From positions 248,001-312,000 of the forward strand of contig CAVRHO010000007.1 in assembly GCA_963721065.1 (NCBI GenBank): DNA of 64,000 nucleotides. The letters are read 5' to 3'. The notes under the pieces are model-generated. The model worked only from the letters and a program-made list of their open reading frames with translations. It searched no databases and was not told the DNA's origin. The position numbers and the translations under genes were made by a program. Origin of the DNA: CAWBLP01 sp963721065. Lineage in GTDB: Bacteria > Pseudomonadota > Alphaproteobacteria > Acetobacterales > Acetobacteraceae. Of this stretch, positions 1 through 8,441 are shown one piece after another (positions within the stretch are counted from its first letter, which is position 1; every line of letters begins with the position of its first letter).

Positions 1-588
1 CACCTGCGGCACCGGTGCCATCTTTGCCAGTTCATCCTCCGACCAGTCGGTGAAGCCGATCCTGCCGCGCGAATGGAGTTGCGAGTGCTCGCAGACCAGC
101 CCCTCCAGCCGGCGCTGCTTCGCTTCCGGCAGCGCGTCCCAGGCGGCACGCATGTCGGCGAACTGCGTCTCCCCGCCCTCGGCCGGGATGGCGCGGGCGG
201 ACAGCAGGGAAAAGCGGGCGGGAACCCGCTTGAAGCTGCTGTCGGAGTGCCACAGCCGGTTGCCCAGCGCGTTCAGCCGGCGGCGGTCGTCGTTGGTGAC
301 GACACGATTGTTCTCGTCCAGGTTGGAAATGTCGGCGATGTGCAGGTCCAGCCGCGGCACGAAGTCCTTGCGATAGGCGCGGACCGTGGTTTCCAGCTCA
401 CCGAAGTTGCGGCTGAACGCCATCTGCTGGTCGTCCGTGATGTGCTGGTCATGGAACACCAGTATCGCGAACCGGTTGATCGCGTCCTCCAGCGCCTGGA
501 TCGTGTCGCGGTCCTGTTCCTGGCGCAGGTCGATGCCGCTGACCGCGCCGACGAATACCGGGTGCAGCGGGGTAACGGAAATTGCCAT
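1..588 (-). CDS. TauD/TfdA-family Fe(II)/2-oxoglutarate dioxygenase (3' end outside window)
   Basis: This gene is read leftward off the window edge, so only the first 196 residues are visible; the family is usually 280-300 residues. It begins MAISVTPLHPVFVGAVSGID and contains the facial-triad HxD as WHSD (His114, Asp116), preceded by the family-typical NALGNRLWHSDSSFK and followed by GGETQFADMRAAW. The second His and the 2-oxoglutarate-binding Arg lie outside the window. Members couple decarboxylation of 2-oxoglutarate to hydroxylation of sulfonates, phenoxyacetates or other small acids; the substrate cannot be read from the sequence. The start is set by the ATG at 588, where homology to the family N-terminus begins. 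Cytoplasmic enzyme. Confidence 0.9.
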   Translation of the reverse strand, partial: MAISVTPLHPVFVGAVSGIDLRQEQDRDTIQALEDAINRFAILVFHDQHITDDQQMAFSRNFGELETTVRAYRKDFVPRLDLHIADISNLDENNRVVTNDDRRRLNALGNRLWHSDSSFKRVPARFSLLSARAIPAEGGETQFADMRAAWDALPEAKQRRLEGLVCEHSQLHSRGRIGFTDWSEDELAKMAPVPQV

Positions 589-754
589 GGTGCGCTCCTG
601 CTCGCTGGGTGCGCCAGGGTACTCCGGGTCTTGCCGGGCCGGCAACGCCAGGCGCCGTGGCGACAGCCCACCGCCGGCGCTGGCGCCGCGCGGGGAACTC
701 CGCCTCAGGCCGGTGCGTTGGCCCCCGAACAGAGACCACAGCAGGGGAGAACCC

Positions 755-1249
755 ATGCGCAGCTTCACAATGGCTTTGCTCGGCCTGGCAGTGGCACTGC
801 CGGTCGGAATCGCAACGGTGCCGGCGCACGCGGATTCCGGCGAATACGGCAACCACGCGCAGCGCTCCTTCGATCACTGGGGCTACCAGAGCACGCCGTT
901 CGGCTACACGCACGAGCATCGCGACGAGAACGCGCAGCGTTACGGCCGCAACGAGAACGATCGCTACGGGCAGAACGAGCACGACCGGTACGGGCGGAAC
1001 GAGCACGACCAATACGGGCGGAACGAGCACGCCTACCGCGGCTACAATCACGAACATGACCACTGGCGGTACGGCCAACAGCAGTTCGGTTACAATGCTG
1101 GGAACGGCTGGGGTGAGAACGGCTGGAACCATCACCAGGGTTGGGAGCACAATCGCGGCTACGGCCCCGAAACCCACTACGGCTACAACGGTGAGCGCAG
1201 TGGCTATGGGGGCGGTGGATACCGCGCGTACCGGAACGACCACGACTGA
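755..1249 (+). CDS. Secreted His/Tyr/Gly/Asn-rich low-complexity protein
   Basis: A 164-residue protein with a clear signal peptide (MRSFTMALLGLAVALPVGIA, probable cleavage after VPAHA). The mature part is low in hydrophobic residues and carries four degenerate 8-residue repeats of the type NEHDRYGR around residues 66-97, followed by His-, Trp-, Tyr- and Gly-rich sequence. The repeat is also visible as a 24-nt DNA period at about 950-1035. A purine-rich ribosome site (AGGGGAGA) lies just before the ATG. The mature protein is probably disordered in the periplasm; the many His and Asp/Glu residues could bind metal, but that is only inference. No family recognised. Confidence 0.75.
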   Translation: MRSFTMALLGLAVALPVGIATVPAHADSGEYGNHAQRSFDHWGYQSTPFGYTHEHRDENAQRYGRNENDRYGQNEHDRYGRNEHDQYGRNEHAYRGYNHEHDHWRYGQQQFGYNAGNGWGENGWNHHQGWEHNRGYGPETHYGYNGERSGYGGGGYRAYRNDHD

Positions 1250-1280
1250 GCATCCCGCGGGAATTGCTGAATGCACGCAC

Positions 1281-1319
1281 GCCGGCCTCGGGCGACGGCT
1301 ATGGTCGCCTGAGGCCGGC
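1281..1319. terminator. Hairpin between convergent genes
   Basis: GCCGGCCTCGGGCGAC and GTCGCCTGAGGCCGGC form a 16-bp stem (one G-T pair) with a 7-nt loop. It lies between two converging genes ending at 1249 (+) and 1370 (-). There is no strong T run, so a terminator role is inferred from position and stem strength. Confidence 0.6.
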
Positions 1320-1369
1320 CCGTCGTTCCGGGACCATCCCGCCCGGTCTGGCCAGTCAAACCGGCCGTA

Positions 1370-2734
1370 TCACACCGGACGTGCCCTGGCGCCCGCGCCA
1401 GGCGCCTGGGTGTTGCCGGCGAGCCCCAGATCCGGGAGGTGCAGTTCGGCCTCGCGTGTCTCGGGACCCATCAGGCCACCGCTGATCATCATGATCGCGG
1501 CCAGCACCAGCAGAATCAGCGGCGTGAACAGGTACGGCATGAAGTTCGCCAGCCACAGCACGTAAATGCCGGAGAACGACGGAAGGATCACCGCCGCGCT
1601 ATAGCCGATGCCATACCCGCTGGCGCGGACATGGGTGGGGAAGCGCTCGCAGATATACACGGTCACCACACCCCAGGGCGAAATCGCCAGCACGTGGAAA
1701 ATGGCGAACAGCGTGGTGGTGACCAGCGGCGATCCGCCGCCCAGCGCATGCCTGACGCCCAGATACCACACCACCGGCGTGACGATCAGCTCGACGAGCC
1801 CACCAACGACGATGGTCAGGCGCCGGCCGATCATCTGGCTCAGCAGGCCGTAGCCAACGAAACCAAAGAACAGCCCGATGCTGGCCAACAGGAACCCGTT
1901 CGACGTCATCACGCTTGGCACATGCAGTTGCTGCACCATCAGGCCGGGCAGCAACGTAGAGGGCTGACCCACCAGCCAGAAGCCGCTCATCATCAGGAAG
2001 ATCTGCCCCAACGTGCGCAGATGATCGCCCGACAGGACTTCCTTCAGCGGAACGCTGCTCTTTTCGCTCGATTCCCACAGCGTGGATTCGGGCACGGTGC
2101 GGTAGTACAGCAGGAACAGCGCCGCGATCAGGCCGCCGAGCAGGAAGGGGATGCGCCAGCCCCAGGCGAGGTACTGCGCGTCGGTGGTGATGCTCAGCAT
2201 GATCGATGCGACGATCGACGTCGCGGCGAATCCGATCGGGAACGCGCCCTGAAGCAGGCCGCCGACAAAGCCGCGCCGGTCCTTCGGCACCATCTCCAAC
2301 GCCAGCGTGTTGTTGGAGGTATATTCCCCGCCCATGAAGATGCCGCCGATGAACCGGATGGCCAGCAACAGCCCCAGCGACCACAAGCCGATCTCCGCGT
2401 AGCCGGGCAGAAACGCGATCAGCGTGGTGAACGCACCGAATCCGGCAATGCTGACCATCGTGGTACGGCGCCGGCCGATCTTGTCGGCCCAGTGCCCGAA
2501 GATGACGGCGCCGCACGGGCGCCCCAGCAGCGTGGTGGCGATGGTGAAGTAGTAGATTGTTGTGGTCGCCGACGCACTGATGCCCTTGGGCTCGAAGTAG
2601 CTCATGACCGGTGCCAGCACCAGCACCGGGAGGTAGATGTCGAAGAAGTCAACAGCGAACCCGATACAACCGGCGAGAATGACGCGGCGTGCCTCCTGCG
2701 GCAACGGCTCTTTGCCGAAAAGTCCGGACTTCAT
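1370..2734 (-). CDS. MFS transporter of the metabolite:H+ symporter type
   Basis: A 454-residue membrane protein with about twelve hydrophobic segments. The N-terminal region has the acidic VDFFDIYLPVLVLAP segment typical of the metabolite:H+ (sialic/aromatic/dicarboxylic acid) branch of the major facilitator superfamily, and the loop 2-3 signature appears as GHWADKIGRRRTTM near residue 80-100, repeated as MIGRRLTIV in the second half. The start is the ATG at 2734 with GGGGAGG just upstream; the open frame continues further upstream but without family similarity. Substrate unknown; an organic acid is likely for this branch. An 11-bp inverted repeat lies 63-107 bases upstream. Confidence 0.9.
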   Translation of the reverse strand: MKSGLFGKEPLPQEARRVILAGCIGFAVDFFDIYLPVLVLAPVMSYFEPKGISASATTTIYYFTIATTLLGRPCGAVIFGHWADKIGRRRTTMVSIAGFGAFTTLIAFLPGYAEIGLWSLGLLLAIRFIGGIFMGGEYTSNNTLALEMVPKDRRGFVGGLLQGAFPIGFAATSIVASIMLSITTDAQYLAWGWRIPFLLGGLIAALFLLYYRTVPESTLWESSEKSSVPLKEVLSGDHLRTLGQIFLMMSGFWLVGQPSTLLPGLMVQQLHVPSVMTSNGFLLASIGLFFGFVGYGLLSQMIGRRLTIVVGGLVELIVTPVVWYLGVRHALGGGSPLVTTTLFAIFHVLAISPWGVVTVYICERFPTHVRASGYGIGYSAAVILPSFSGIYVLWLANFMPYLFTPLILLVLAAIMMISGGLMGPETREAELHLPDLGLAGNTQAPGAGARARPV

Positions 2735-2796
2735 CGGTGCCTCCCCAGGCTTGTGTTCTTGTTCTGCGATCCCTTTGATTTCTTGGAACTTGTTCG

Positions 2797-2841
2797 GGAA
2801 GCCGCCGGATTTTCCATCGGCTGCGCGGGACGGCGGCTTCC
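2797..2841. promoter_or_regulatory. 11-bp inverted repeat upstream of MFS gene
   Basis: GGAAGCCGCCG (2797-2807) and CGGCGGCTTCC (2831-2841) are perfect inverted copies separated by 23 nt, in the leader of the MFS gene that starts at 2734. It could be an operator or a leader hairpin; nothing further supports either. Confidence 0.35.
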
Positions 2842-3102
2842 GAAGAACGACACAGATACCATCTGCGCCGATCGCGTTGTAGCATTCGCGCAGTCGCTTA
2901 CAGCGAACACAATTTTGGGAGCCGGTGCCGCCATTGTTGACGCGCCGCTGCTTCGCTTGCCGGGGTTGGCCGATGGTGCCGCAGCAACGGGTTTGTCGAG
3001 AGCTTGGGTGACAGCCGCAGTGTTGCCTCGAATTCGTGCTGCCGGGCAATGCGGTGTTAATACCAGCCCGCGTATCGTTTGACGGTTGGCCGGCAACGCA
3101 CC

Positions 3103-3190
3103 GTCATGGTCGGCGAACACCGGCCATCCACGACTTTTGTTGATGGCAGCGACGGAAAGACGTGGATGGCCCGCCGGCGCGGACCATGAC
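3103..3190. repeat. Dispersed palindromic element, family A
   Basis: About 29-nt imperfect inverted arms, sharing GTCATGGTC at the outside and GGCCATCCAC at the inside, flank a central segment starting TTTTGTTG. The inner motif recurs in elements at 5645, 32588 and 60231, so this is one copy of a dispersed family. Confidence 0.6.
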
Positions 3191-3415
3191 GCTGAAAGGC
3201 TGGCAGTGTGTCGAACGTAACGCGGGTTGGTATACCGGCGTCACGATGGCCCCCAGGTTGCACCGAAGGTGCATAGTGCGATCCGCCACACGCGTCGTTC
3301 CGTTGCCATCGGAACGAAAGGGCAGTCCGTCATTGCGGCGTTATCATTCTGTTATGACGGTTCGCCGAGAAGCACCCTGTCCTTGCGACGACGGGCGCTT
3401 CTCAGCGTGATCGGC

Positions 3416-4273
3416 CTAGTCCAGGAAGCGCTCGGTCCAGCTCTTGTAATCGCCGTCGCGCGTGACCCGCGCCATCATGTCCGCCGATGCGACGCCTTGC
3501 AGGTCCTTCGGTGCCACGCCCTCGCGCAGCGCCTTCAGCGTGTCGTATACCGCCTTGACCGCGGCCGAGAACGGCTGGTGTCCCTGCAGTGCGATCCGCA
3601 CATTGCGGCTGGCGAGATACGCGCGGTCCTGCAAGGCCGGCCCCACGCCACCCAGCATCAGCGGCACATTCACCGCGGCGGCAATCGCGTCCAGTTGTTC
3701 GCGTGTCATGCCGCCGGCAAAGAACAGTGCATCCACCCCGGCGTCCGCATAGGCCCGGGCCCGGCGGATCGCGTCTTCCGTGCCGCTGATCGCGGTCGCG
3801 CTGGTGCGGCCGATGATGGTCAGCGCCGGATCCTCGCGCGCGGCCAGGGCGGCGCGCATCTTGCCGACGCCTTCCTCGATGGAGATCAGGGTTGGTTTCT
3901 TCTCGCCGAACGGACGCGGCAGGTCGGTGTCCTCGATGGTCAGCGCGGCGACCCCGGCCGTTTCCAACTCCTGCACCGTGCGCATCACGTTCAGCGCATT
4001 GCCGTAGCCGTGGTCGGCGTCCACCATCACCGGCATGCGGCAGGCGCGGTTGATGCGGTATACCTGCTGGGCGAACTCGGTCAGCGTCAGCACGATGATG
4101 TCGGGGGCGCCCAGCACGGTGAAGGAGCCGATGGACCCGGCGAACATGCCGACCTCGAAGCCGAGCTCCTCGGCGATGCGGCCGGAGATCGGGTCGAACA
4201 CCGAGCCCGGGTGAATGCACTGCGTGCCCGCCAGAAGCGCGCGGTAGCGTTGACGCCGGTCGGTCCAGTTCAT
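3416..4273 (-). CDS. Oxaloacetate decarboxylase (isocitrate lyase/PEP mutase superfamily)
   Basis: A 285-residue alpha/beta-barrel enzyme. Landmarks are SVFDPISGRIAEELGFE, the metal-site motif VMVDADHGYGNALNVMRT, ALTIEDTDLP and EEGVGKMRAALAAREDP. These closely follow the Pseudomonas PA4872-type oxaloacetate decarboxylase rather than isocitrate or methylisocitrate lyase: the lyase KKCGH catalytic loop is absent and the loop reads LPRPFGEKK. Predicted to convert oxaloacetate to pyruvate and CO2 with Mg2+ in the cytoplasm. It starts 22 bases after the stop of the NupC gene, on the same strand, so the two are probably co-transcribed. Substrate is inferred from family similarity. Confidence 0.82.
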   Translation of the reverse strand: MNWTDRRQRYRALLAGTQCIHPGSVFDPISGRIAEELGFEVGMFAGSIGSFTVLGAPDIIVLTLTEFAQQVYRINRACRMPVMVDADHGYGNALNVMRTVQELETAGVAALTIEDTDLPRPFGEKKPTLISIEEGVGKMRAALAAREDPALTIIGRTSATAISGTEDAIRRARAYADAGVDALFFAGGMTREQLDAIAAAVNVPLMLGGVGPALQDRAYLASRNVRIALQGHQPFSAAVKAVYDTLKALREGVAPKDLQGVASADMMARVTRDGDYKSWTERFLD

Positions 4274-4295
4274 GCTGCGATGTCCTCTGCTTGGG

Positions 4296-5540
4296 TCAGG
4301 CCAGCATGCCGGCGAGTGCGCCACTCATGCAGGTCGCCAGTGTGCCGCTCAGGATGGTGCGCAGGCCGAGCGCGACGATTTCGTGGCGTCGTTCGGGAAC
4401 CATGGCGCCCATCCCGCCGATCATGATGCCAAGGCTGCCGAAATTGGCAAAGCCGCACAGCGCGTAGGTCAGGATCAGCCGCGTCTGCGGGGCGAACGTC
4501 GCGGCCGGCATTTTGGAAAAGTCCAGGTAGGCGACGAACTCGTTCAGCACCGTCTTGGTGGCCATCAGCGATGCGGCGGTGCCGGCGTCGTGCCACGGCA
4601 CGCCCAGCAGCCACATCACCGGGCGGAAGGGCAGGGCGAAGATCGCCTGCAGCGTGACCGGCGCGCCGAACCAGTGCGGCAGCAGGGCCAGGATGCTGTT
4701 CAGCAGGGCCACCGACGCGACGGCGACCAGCAGCACGGCGATGATGCCGGCGAGGATGGGAATGCCGTCCAGCGTGCCCTTCACCAGCGCGTCGAGTGAC
4801 GACAGCGGTGGATCGCGCAGTTCCAGCCGCGTTTCCTCTGCCGCGTCCGCCGGGCCGAACGGCACCATCAGTGCGGCAATCGCCAGGCCGGCAGGTGTGC
4901 TGATGACCGACGCGATCAGGATGTTGCCCAGCGCGTTCGGCACCACCGGGGCCAGGAAGCCGGCGTAGATCACCATCACCGTGCCGGCGACTCCGGCCAT
5001 GCCGCAGGTCATCAGCGCGAACAACTCGCCGCGCTGCATGCGTGCCAGATAGGGGCGCACCAGCAACGGGGCCTCGATCATGCCGACGAACACGTGCACC
5101 GCGGCGCCGAGCGCCAGGGCGCCGCCGATGCCCATGGTGCGGCGGAGCAGCCAGGCGAAGGCGCCGGTGATGCGTTGCAGGATGCCCCAGTAGAACAGCA
5201 GCGATGCGAGGGCGCTGATGGTCAGCACCAGCGGCAGTGCCTGCAGCGCGAGGATGAAGCTGGCGCCGGGATGGCTTTCGGTGAACGGCAGCGGCGGGCC
5301 GGCGAGGTAGCCGAACACGAAGCGGGAGCCCGCATCGGTGGCGTTCTGCAGGGCGTTGGCGGCATCCTTCAGGGCGAAGATGGCGTGCGTGGCGGGCGGG
5401 ACGCCGAGCAGCAGCAGGGCGAGGGCGATCTGCAGGGCGATCCCGGCGATGACGGTGCGCCACTGGATGCGGCGGCGGTCTTCGGAGAACAGCCAGGCGA
5501 TGGCGAGAAGGGCGAGGAAGCCGATGGCGCCGCGGCTCAT
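4296..5540 (-). CDS. NupC-family concentrative nucleoside transporter
   Basis: A 414-residue membrane protein with a hydrophobic N-terminus (GAIGFLALLAIAWLFSEDRR) and the family gate and nucleoside-recognition segments: FVFGYLAGPPLPF, GMIEAPLLVRPYLA, TCGMAGVAGTVMVIY, KTVLNEFVAYLDF and YALCGFANFGSLGIMIGG. Length and order match bacterial NupC/CNT proteins, which import nucleosides with H+ or Na+ across the inner membrane. First gene of a probable two-gene unit with the oxaloacetate decarboxylase; the functional link is not obvious. Confidence 0.92.
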   Translation of the reverse strand: MSRGAIGFLALLAIAWLFSEDRRRIQWRTVIAGIALQIALALLLLGVPPATHAIFALKDAANALQNATDAGSRFVFGYLAGPPLPFTESHPGASFILALQALPLVLTISALASLLFYWGILQRITGAFAWLLRRTMGIGGALALGAAVHVFVGMIEAPLLVRPYLARMQRGELFALMTCGMAGVAGTVMVIYAGFLAPVVPNALGNILIASVISTPAGLAIAALMVPFGPADAAEETRLELRDPPLSSLDALVKGTLDGIPILAGIIAVLLVAVASVALLNSILALLPHWFGAPVTLQAIFALPFRPVMWLLGVPWHDAGTAASLMATKTVLNEFVAYLDFSKMPAATFAPQTRLILTYALCGFANFGSLGIMIGGMGAMVPERRHEIVALGLRTILSGTLATCMSGALAGMLA

Positions 5541-5644
5541 GGCGCGGGTGTGGTGGTGAAAGCCGTGGTGACCAGGGATGGCCGGCTTTCGGGGCTGTCA
5601 TCCAATGCCGCGGCGATCATCATGAGGGCGGCCGCCGGCGGGTC

Positions 5645-5865
5645 GTACCACGTCGTGGCGGGCGAAGGCGCGCCATCCAGGACTTCGTCGTGCGGGACGC
5701 ATCCTTCGGAGTGCGTTGCCAAAGGTTTCTCATGGATCAGATGCCTTTGGCATGACGAAGTCGTGGGTGGCCGGCCTTCGCCGACCACGACGTGGTACGT
5801 TGCGCCTGCGGCTGCCATTGACGACCGACGAAGCGGGATTGGATGACAGCCCCCCTGCGCCGACG
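5645..5865. repeat. Dispersed palindromic element, family A (long copy)
   Basis: The outer arms GTACCACGTCGTGG (from 5645) and CCACGACGTGGTAC (to 5798) are perfect inverted copies. Inside, further symmetric blocks pair: CGAAGG with CCTTCG, GACTTCGTC with GACGAAGTC, and GCCAAAGG with CCTTTGGC. A tail GAAGCGGGATTGGAT...GCCCC follows at about 5837-5865 and recurs at 32882 and, inverted, at 13258. The whole 5541-5948 gap has no convincing gene. Confidence 0.75.
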
Positions 5866-5896
5866 ATGCCGAGGCGGGCGCCGTCTCCGCCGACCG

Positions 5897-5950
5897 CGCC
5901 CGCAGCAAAGTCAGTGGGCACTCCGCCCGCAGCAACGTCAGTGGGCACTC
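5897..5950. repeat. 27-nt tandem duplication overlapping a stop codon
   Basis: Two 27-nt copies starting CGCCCGCAGCAA, differing at one base, run 5897-5923 and 5924-5950. The right-hand end contains the complement of the TGA stop of the ThDP-enzyme gene (5949-5951), so the duplication begins at the gene's 3' end. Confidence 0.7.
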
Positions 5951-7607
5951 AACGCGCCGCTCGCTGGTTGAACGGGTAGTAGGCCGGGAACTCTCCCACC
6001 GCGTTCATGTCCACTTCCACCAGGGTCAGCCCGGGCACCGCCAGCGCCTGCGCGACCGTATCGCCGAACGCGTCCGCCTGCTGCACCTTGAAGAACGGAA
6101 TGTCGGACAGCGCGGCCAGCTTGCCCAGGTCCGGTCCCTGCAGGTCGGCGAAGAACCGCCGGCCCTGCTGCGTGGCGTCCTGGATCCGCTTGATGACGCC
6201 ATAGCCGCGGTCGTTCATCACGATCACCGTCAGGTCCAGCTTCTCCTGCACCGCGGTCCACAGCTCGCCGACATTCAGGAAGAAGCCGCCGTCGCCGGTC
6301 ATCACCACCGTCTTGCGACGGCCGGCGGCGGCCGCGGCGCCGATGCCAAGTTGCAGCCCCTGGCCGATACCCGCGCCCACCGGATAGACGTTCTGCTGCG
6401 GATTGTAGATCGGGAAGATGCGGTTGCCCCAGGTGGTGTTGCTCTGCGTAACGTCGCGCACCCAGATCGCATCGCGCGGCATCACCTTGCGCAACTGCTC
6501 GGAGAAGCTGGCATAGACGCCCAGCGTGCCCAGGAACTCCTTCTGCGCCGCCTGCTTCAGGGCGCGCACCTCGTCCTGGAAGCCGGATTGCGGCTTCAGC
6601 CTGCCCTCGAGACGCGCAACCAGGCCTTCCAGGGTCGCCCTGGCATCGCCGCAGACGAAGTAGTTGCTGCGGTAGGTGCGGCCGTTCGCGGTGGGGTCGC
6701 TGTCGATCTGGATGACGTTGTCGGGCAGTTTCACAGTGAAGTCGCCGGTCTCGTGCCCGCGCAGGCGGCAGCCGACCACCAGCATCAGATCGACGCCCTT
6801 GTAGAACTCCTGGATCATCGGCATGCCGTTGCCGGTCAGGCCGCCGAGGTTCAGCGGGTGATCCTCCGGCACCGTGCCGCGGCCGTTATAGCTGCTGACC
6901 ATGCCGAAGCCCATGTCCAGCAGCCGCGCCGCCGGCGTGCCGGCCCCGATGGCCCCGTGTCCCAGCCACAGCATCGGCCGCTTCGCCTGCGCCACCCGTG
7001 CCGCCAGCTCGTCCAGCTCCGCATCCGTAGGCGTGCGCGGGGTGGGCAGCGGCAGGACGAAGTTGTCCAGCATGGCCGGGCGCTCGATCTTCTCGCGCTG
7101 CAGGTCGATCGGCACTTCCACGCTGACCGGCCCCATCGGCGGGCTGAGCGCATCCACCGCGGCACGGGTCAGGATGCCGAGCGCCTGCTGCGCGGAGCGC
7201 ACGCGGTAGGCCGCCTTGGACACCGACCGCAGCATGCCAAGCTGGTCGTAGGGGTCGTGCACCGTGCCGAGTTCGCGATCCACGTGTCTGGTCGAGGTCT
7301 GGCCGGTGATGTGCAGCACGGGGGAGCCGGAGAAACGTGCCTCGATCAGGCCGCCGACCGCGTTGGCCGCGCCGGGACCGGTGGAGGAGAAGATCACGCC
7401 CAGGCCTTTGCTGACTCGGGCATAGCCGTCGGCCATGTGCGCGCCGCCCAGCTCGCCGCGCGCCATCATGAAACGGATGGTGTTGCGGCGGCCGATCGCG
7501 TCCAGCATCGGAATGTTGTGCACCGAGGCGATACCGAAGGCGGTGGTTACGCCGCAGGCGGACAGGAACTCGGCGACCAGGTCGCCAACGGTGTAGTCGC
7601 TTGCCAT
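5949..7607 (-). CDS. Thiamine-diphosphate enzyme, acetolactate synthase-like
   Basis: A 552-residue protein with the three-domain plan of the ThDP decarboxylase/synthase family. The N-terminal pyrimidine-binding domain has the catalytic glutamate in ARGELGGAHMADGYAR (Glu52) and GVIFSSTGPGAANAVGG. The central domain has MLWLGHGAIGAGTPAARLL. The C-terminal domain has the diphosphate motif TGDGGFFLNVGELWTA...VIVMNDRGYGVIK at about residue 430-465. An AGGAGGAG ribosome site fixes the ATG at 7607. The reaction may be acetolactate synthase, but benzoylformate decarboxylase-, glyoxylate carboligase- or sulfoacetaldehyde acetyltransferase-like activities cannot be excluded. No ilvN-type small subunit is adjacent, which argues for a catabolic role. 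Confidence 0.88.
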   Translation of the reverse strand: MASDYTVGDLVAEFLSACGVTTAFGIASVHNIPMLDAIGRRNTIRFMMARGELGGAHMADGYARVSKGLGVIFSSTGPGAANAVGGLIEARFSGSPVLHITGQTSTRHVDRELGTVHDPYDQLGMLRSVSKAAYRVRSAQQALGILTRAAVDALSPPMGPVSVEVPIDLQREKIERPAMLDNFVLPLPTPRTPTDAELDELAARVAQAKRPMLWLGHGAIGAGTPAARLLDMGFGMVSSYNGRGTVPEDHPLNLGGLTGNGMPMIQEFYKGVDLMLVVGCRLRGHETGDFTVKLPDNVIQIDSDPTANGRTYRSNYFVCGDARATLEGLVARLEGRLKPQSGFQDEVRALKQAAQKEFLGTLGVYASFSEQLRKVMPRDAIWVRDVTQSNTTWGNRIFPIYNPQQNVYPVGAGIGQGLQLGIGAAAAAGRRKTVVMTGDGGFFLNVGELWTAVQEKLDLTVIVMNDRGYGVIKRIQDATQQGRRFFADLQGPDLGKLAALSDIPFFKVQQADAFGDTVAQALAVPGLTLVEVDMNAVGEFPAYYPFNQRAAR

Positions 7608-7769
7608 CGTCCGGTGCTCCTCCTGAGTTGCCGAAAGGCTGGGGCAGGGGGCAGGGCCCGTCAACACGGGTGCGTTTTGTGGTGCGGGACAGGGAAAAAC
7701 CGTGCTGGTGCGAATCGGCAGCCCGTGTATCAGGAAAGCGGTTGAGGCATCGCGTGGGAACCGCAACGC

Positions 7770-8378
7770 ATGAACGAAGTCCGGGCGATCCACATATCCG
7801 GCTACGAACGTGTCAGCCACGACTTCTACCGCACGCCTGCCTGGGTCACCGAAGCCTTGCTGAGGAACGTGGACCTGCGCGGGCCGGTGTGGGAGCCCTG
7901 TTGCGGCGATGGCGCCATGGCCCAGGTGCTGACAGAGCGCGGGCAACAGGTGGTTGCCAGCGATATCGTCGATCGCGGGTATGGCCGGTCCGGCGTGGAC
8001 TTCTACGAATGCCAGCGTTTCCCCGAGGACTGCCAGTCACTGATCACCAACCCGCCCTATGGCGAGTCGGGGCCGGCGAACCGGTCGGTCCGGACCTCGC
8101 GCACGCAGATGCCGCGGTTCGTCAGCCATGCGCTGCGCCTGACCGAGCAGGCCCAGGGTCAGCTTGCCTTGCTGGTGCGTTTGCAGTGGAGCGCGGGGCG
8201 CAAGGCCTCCGATCTGATTACGTCGGGGCCGTTGGATACGGTCGTGGTGCTGACCAAGCGCATTCTGTGGTTCGACATGGGGCCGAACACGCATAACGGG
8301 CAGCACCACCATTGCTGGCTGTTCTGGGACTATCAGCGCCGCACCGCCTGCCCGCCACGAATCGTTTACGCCCAGTAG
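7770..8378 (+). CDS. SAM-dependent N6-adenine-type methyltransferase, orphan
   Basis: A 202-residue protein with SAM-binding motif I as WEPCCGDGAM (residues 41-50), an acidic motif II region VVASDIVDRGYG, and catalytic motif IV as NPPY (94-97). The layout (I before IV) and NPPY are those of N6-adenine or related amino-methyltransferases. It is short and has no target-recognition domain, and no restriction enzyme is adjacent. Similar short proteins occur in phages and as RNA or DNA methylases, so the target is open. The ATG at 7770 has only a weak ribosome site. Confidence 0.7.
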   Translation: MNEVRAIHISGYERVSHDFYRTPAWVTEALLRNVDLRGPVWEPCCGDGAMAQVLTERGQQVVASDIVDRGYGRSGVDFYECQRFPEDCQSLITNPPYGESGPANRSVRTSRTQMPRFVSHALRLTEQAQGQLALLVRLQWSAGRKASDLITSGPLDTVVVLTKRILWFDMGPNTHNGQHHHCWLFWDYQRRTACPPRIVYAQ

Positions 8379-8390
8379 CGCGTCCATCAA

Positions 8391-8424
8391 CCACGTCGTG
8401 ACGGTCTCCACCGCCACGACGTGG
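8391..8424. terminator. Family A hairpin between convergent genes
   Basis: CCACGTCGTG (8391-8400) and CACGACGTGG (8415-8424) are perfect inverted copies, extended by CGGT/ACCG around a CTCC loop. It lies between the 3' ends of two converging genes (8378 and 8442) and uses the same CCACGTCGTGG motif as the dispersed element family. Confidence 0.65.
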
Positions 8425-8441
8425 CATAGCGGGGCGTCGCG

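Larger units (their letters stand above)
2735..3415. other. Intergenic region with palindromes, no supported gene
   Basis: This 681-bp gap holds an inverted repeat at 2797-2841 and a copy of the palindromic element family at 3103-3190. A weak hairpin (GAGAAGC 3367-3373 with GCTTCTC 3397-3403) lies just past the stop of the oxaloacetate decarboxylase gene. Open frames here are short, overlap the palindromes and resemble no protein family I recognise. Confidence 0.6.

Noticed and set aside
1439..3082. 547-codon plus-strand frame opposite the MFS gene
   Set aside because: Gln/His/Arg-rich antisense composition and no family similarity.
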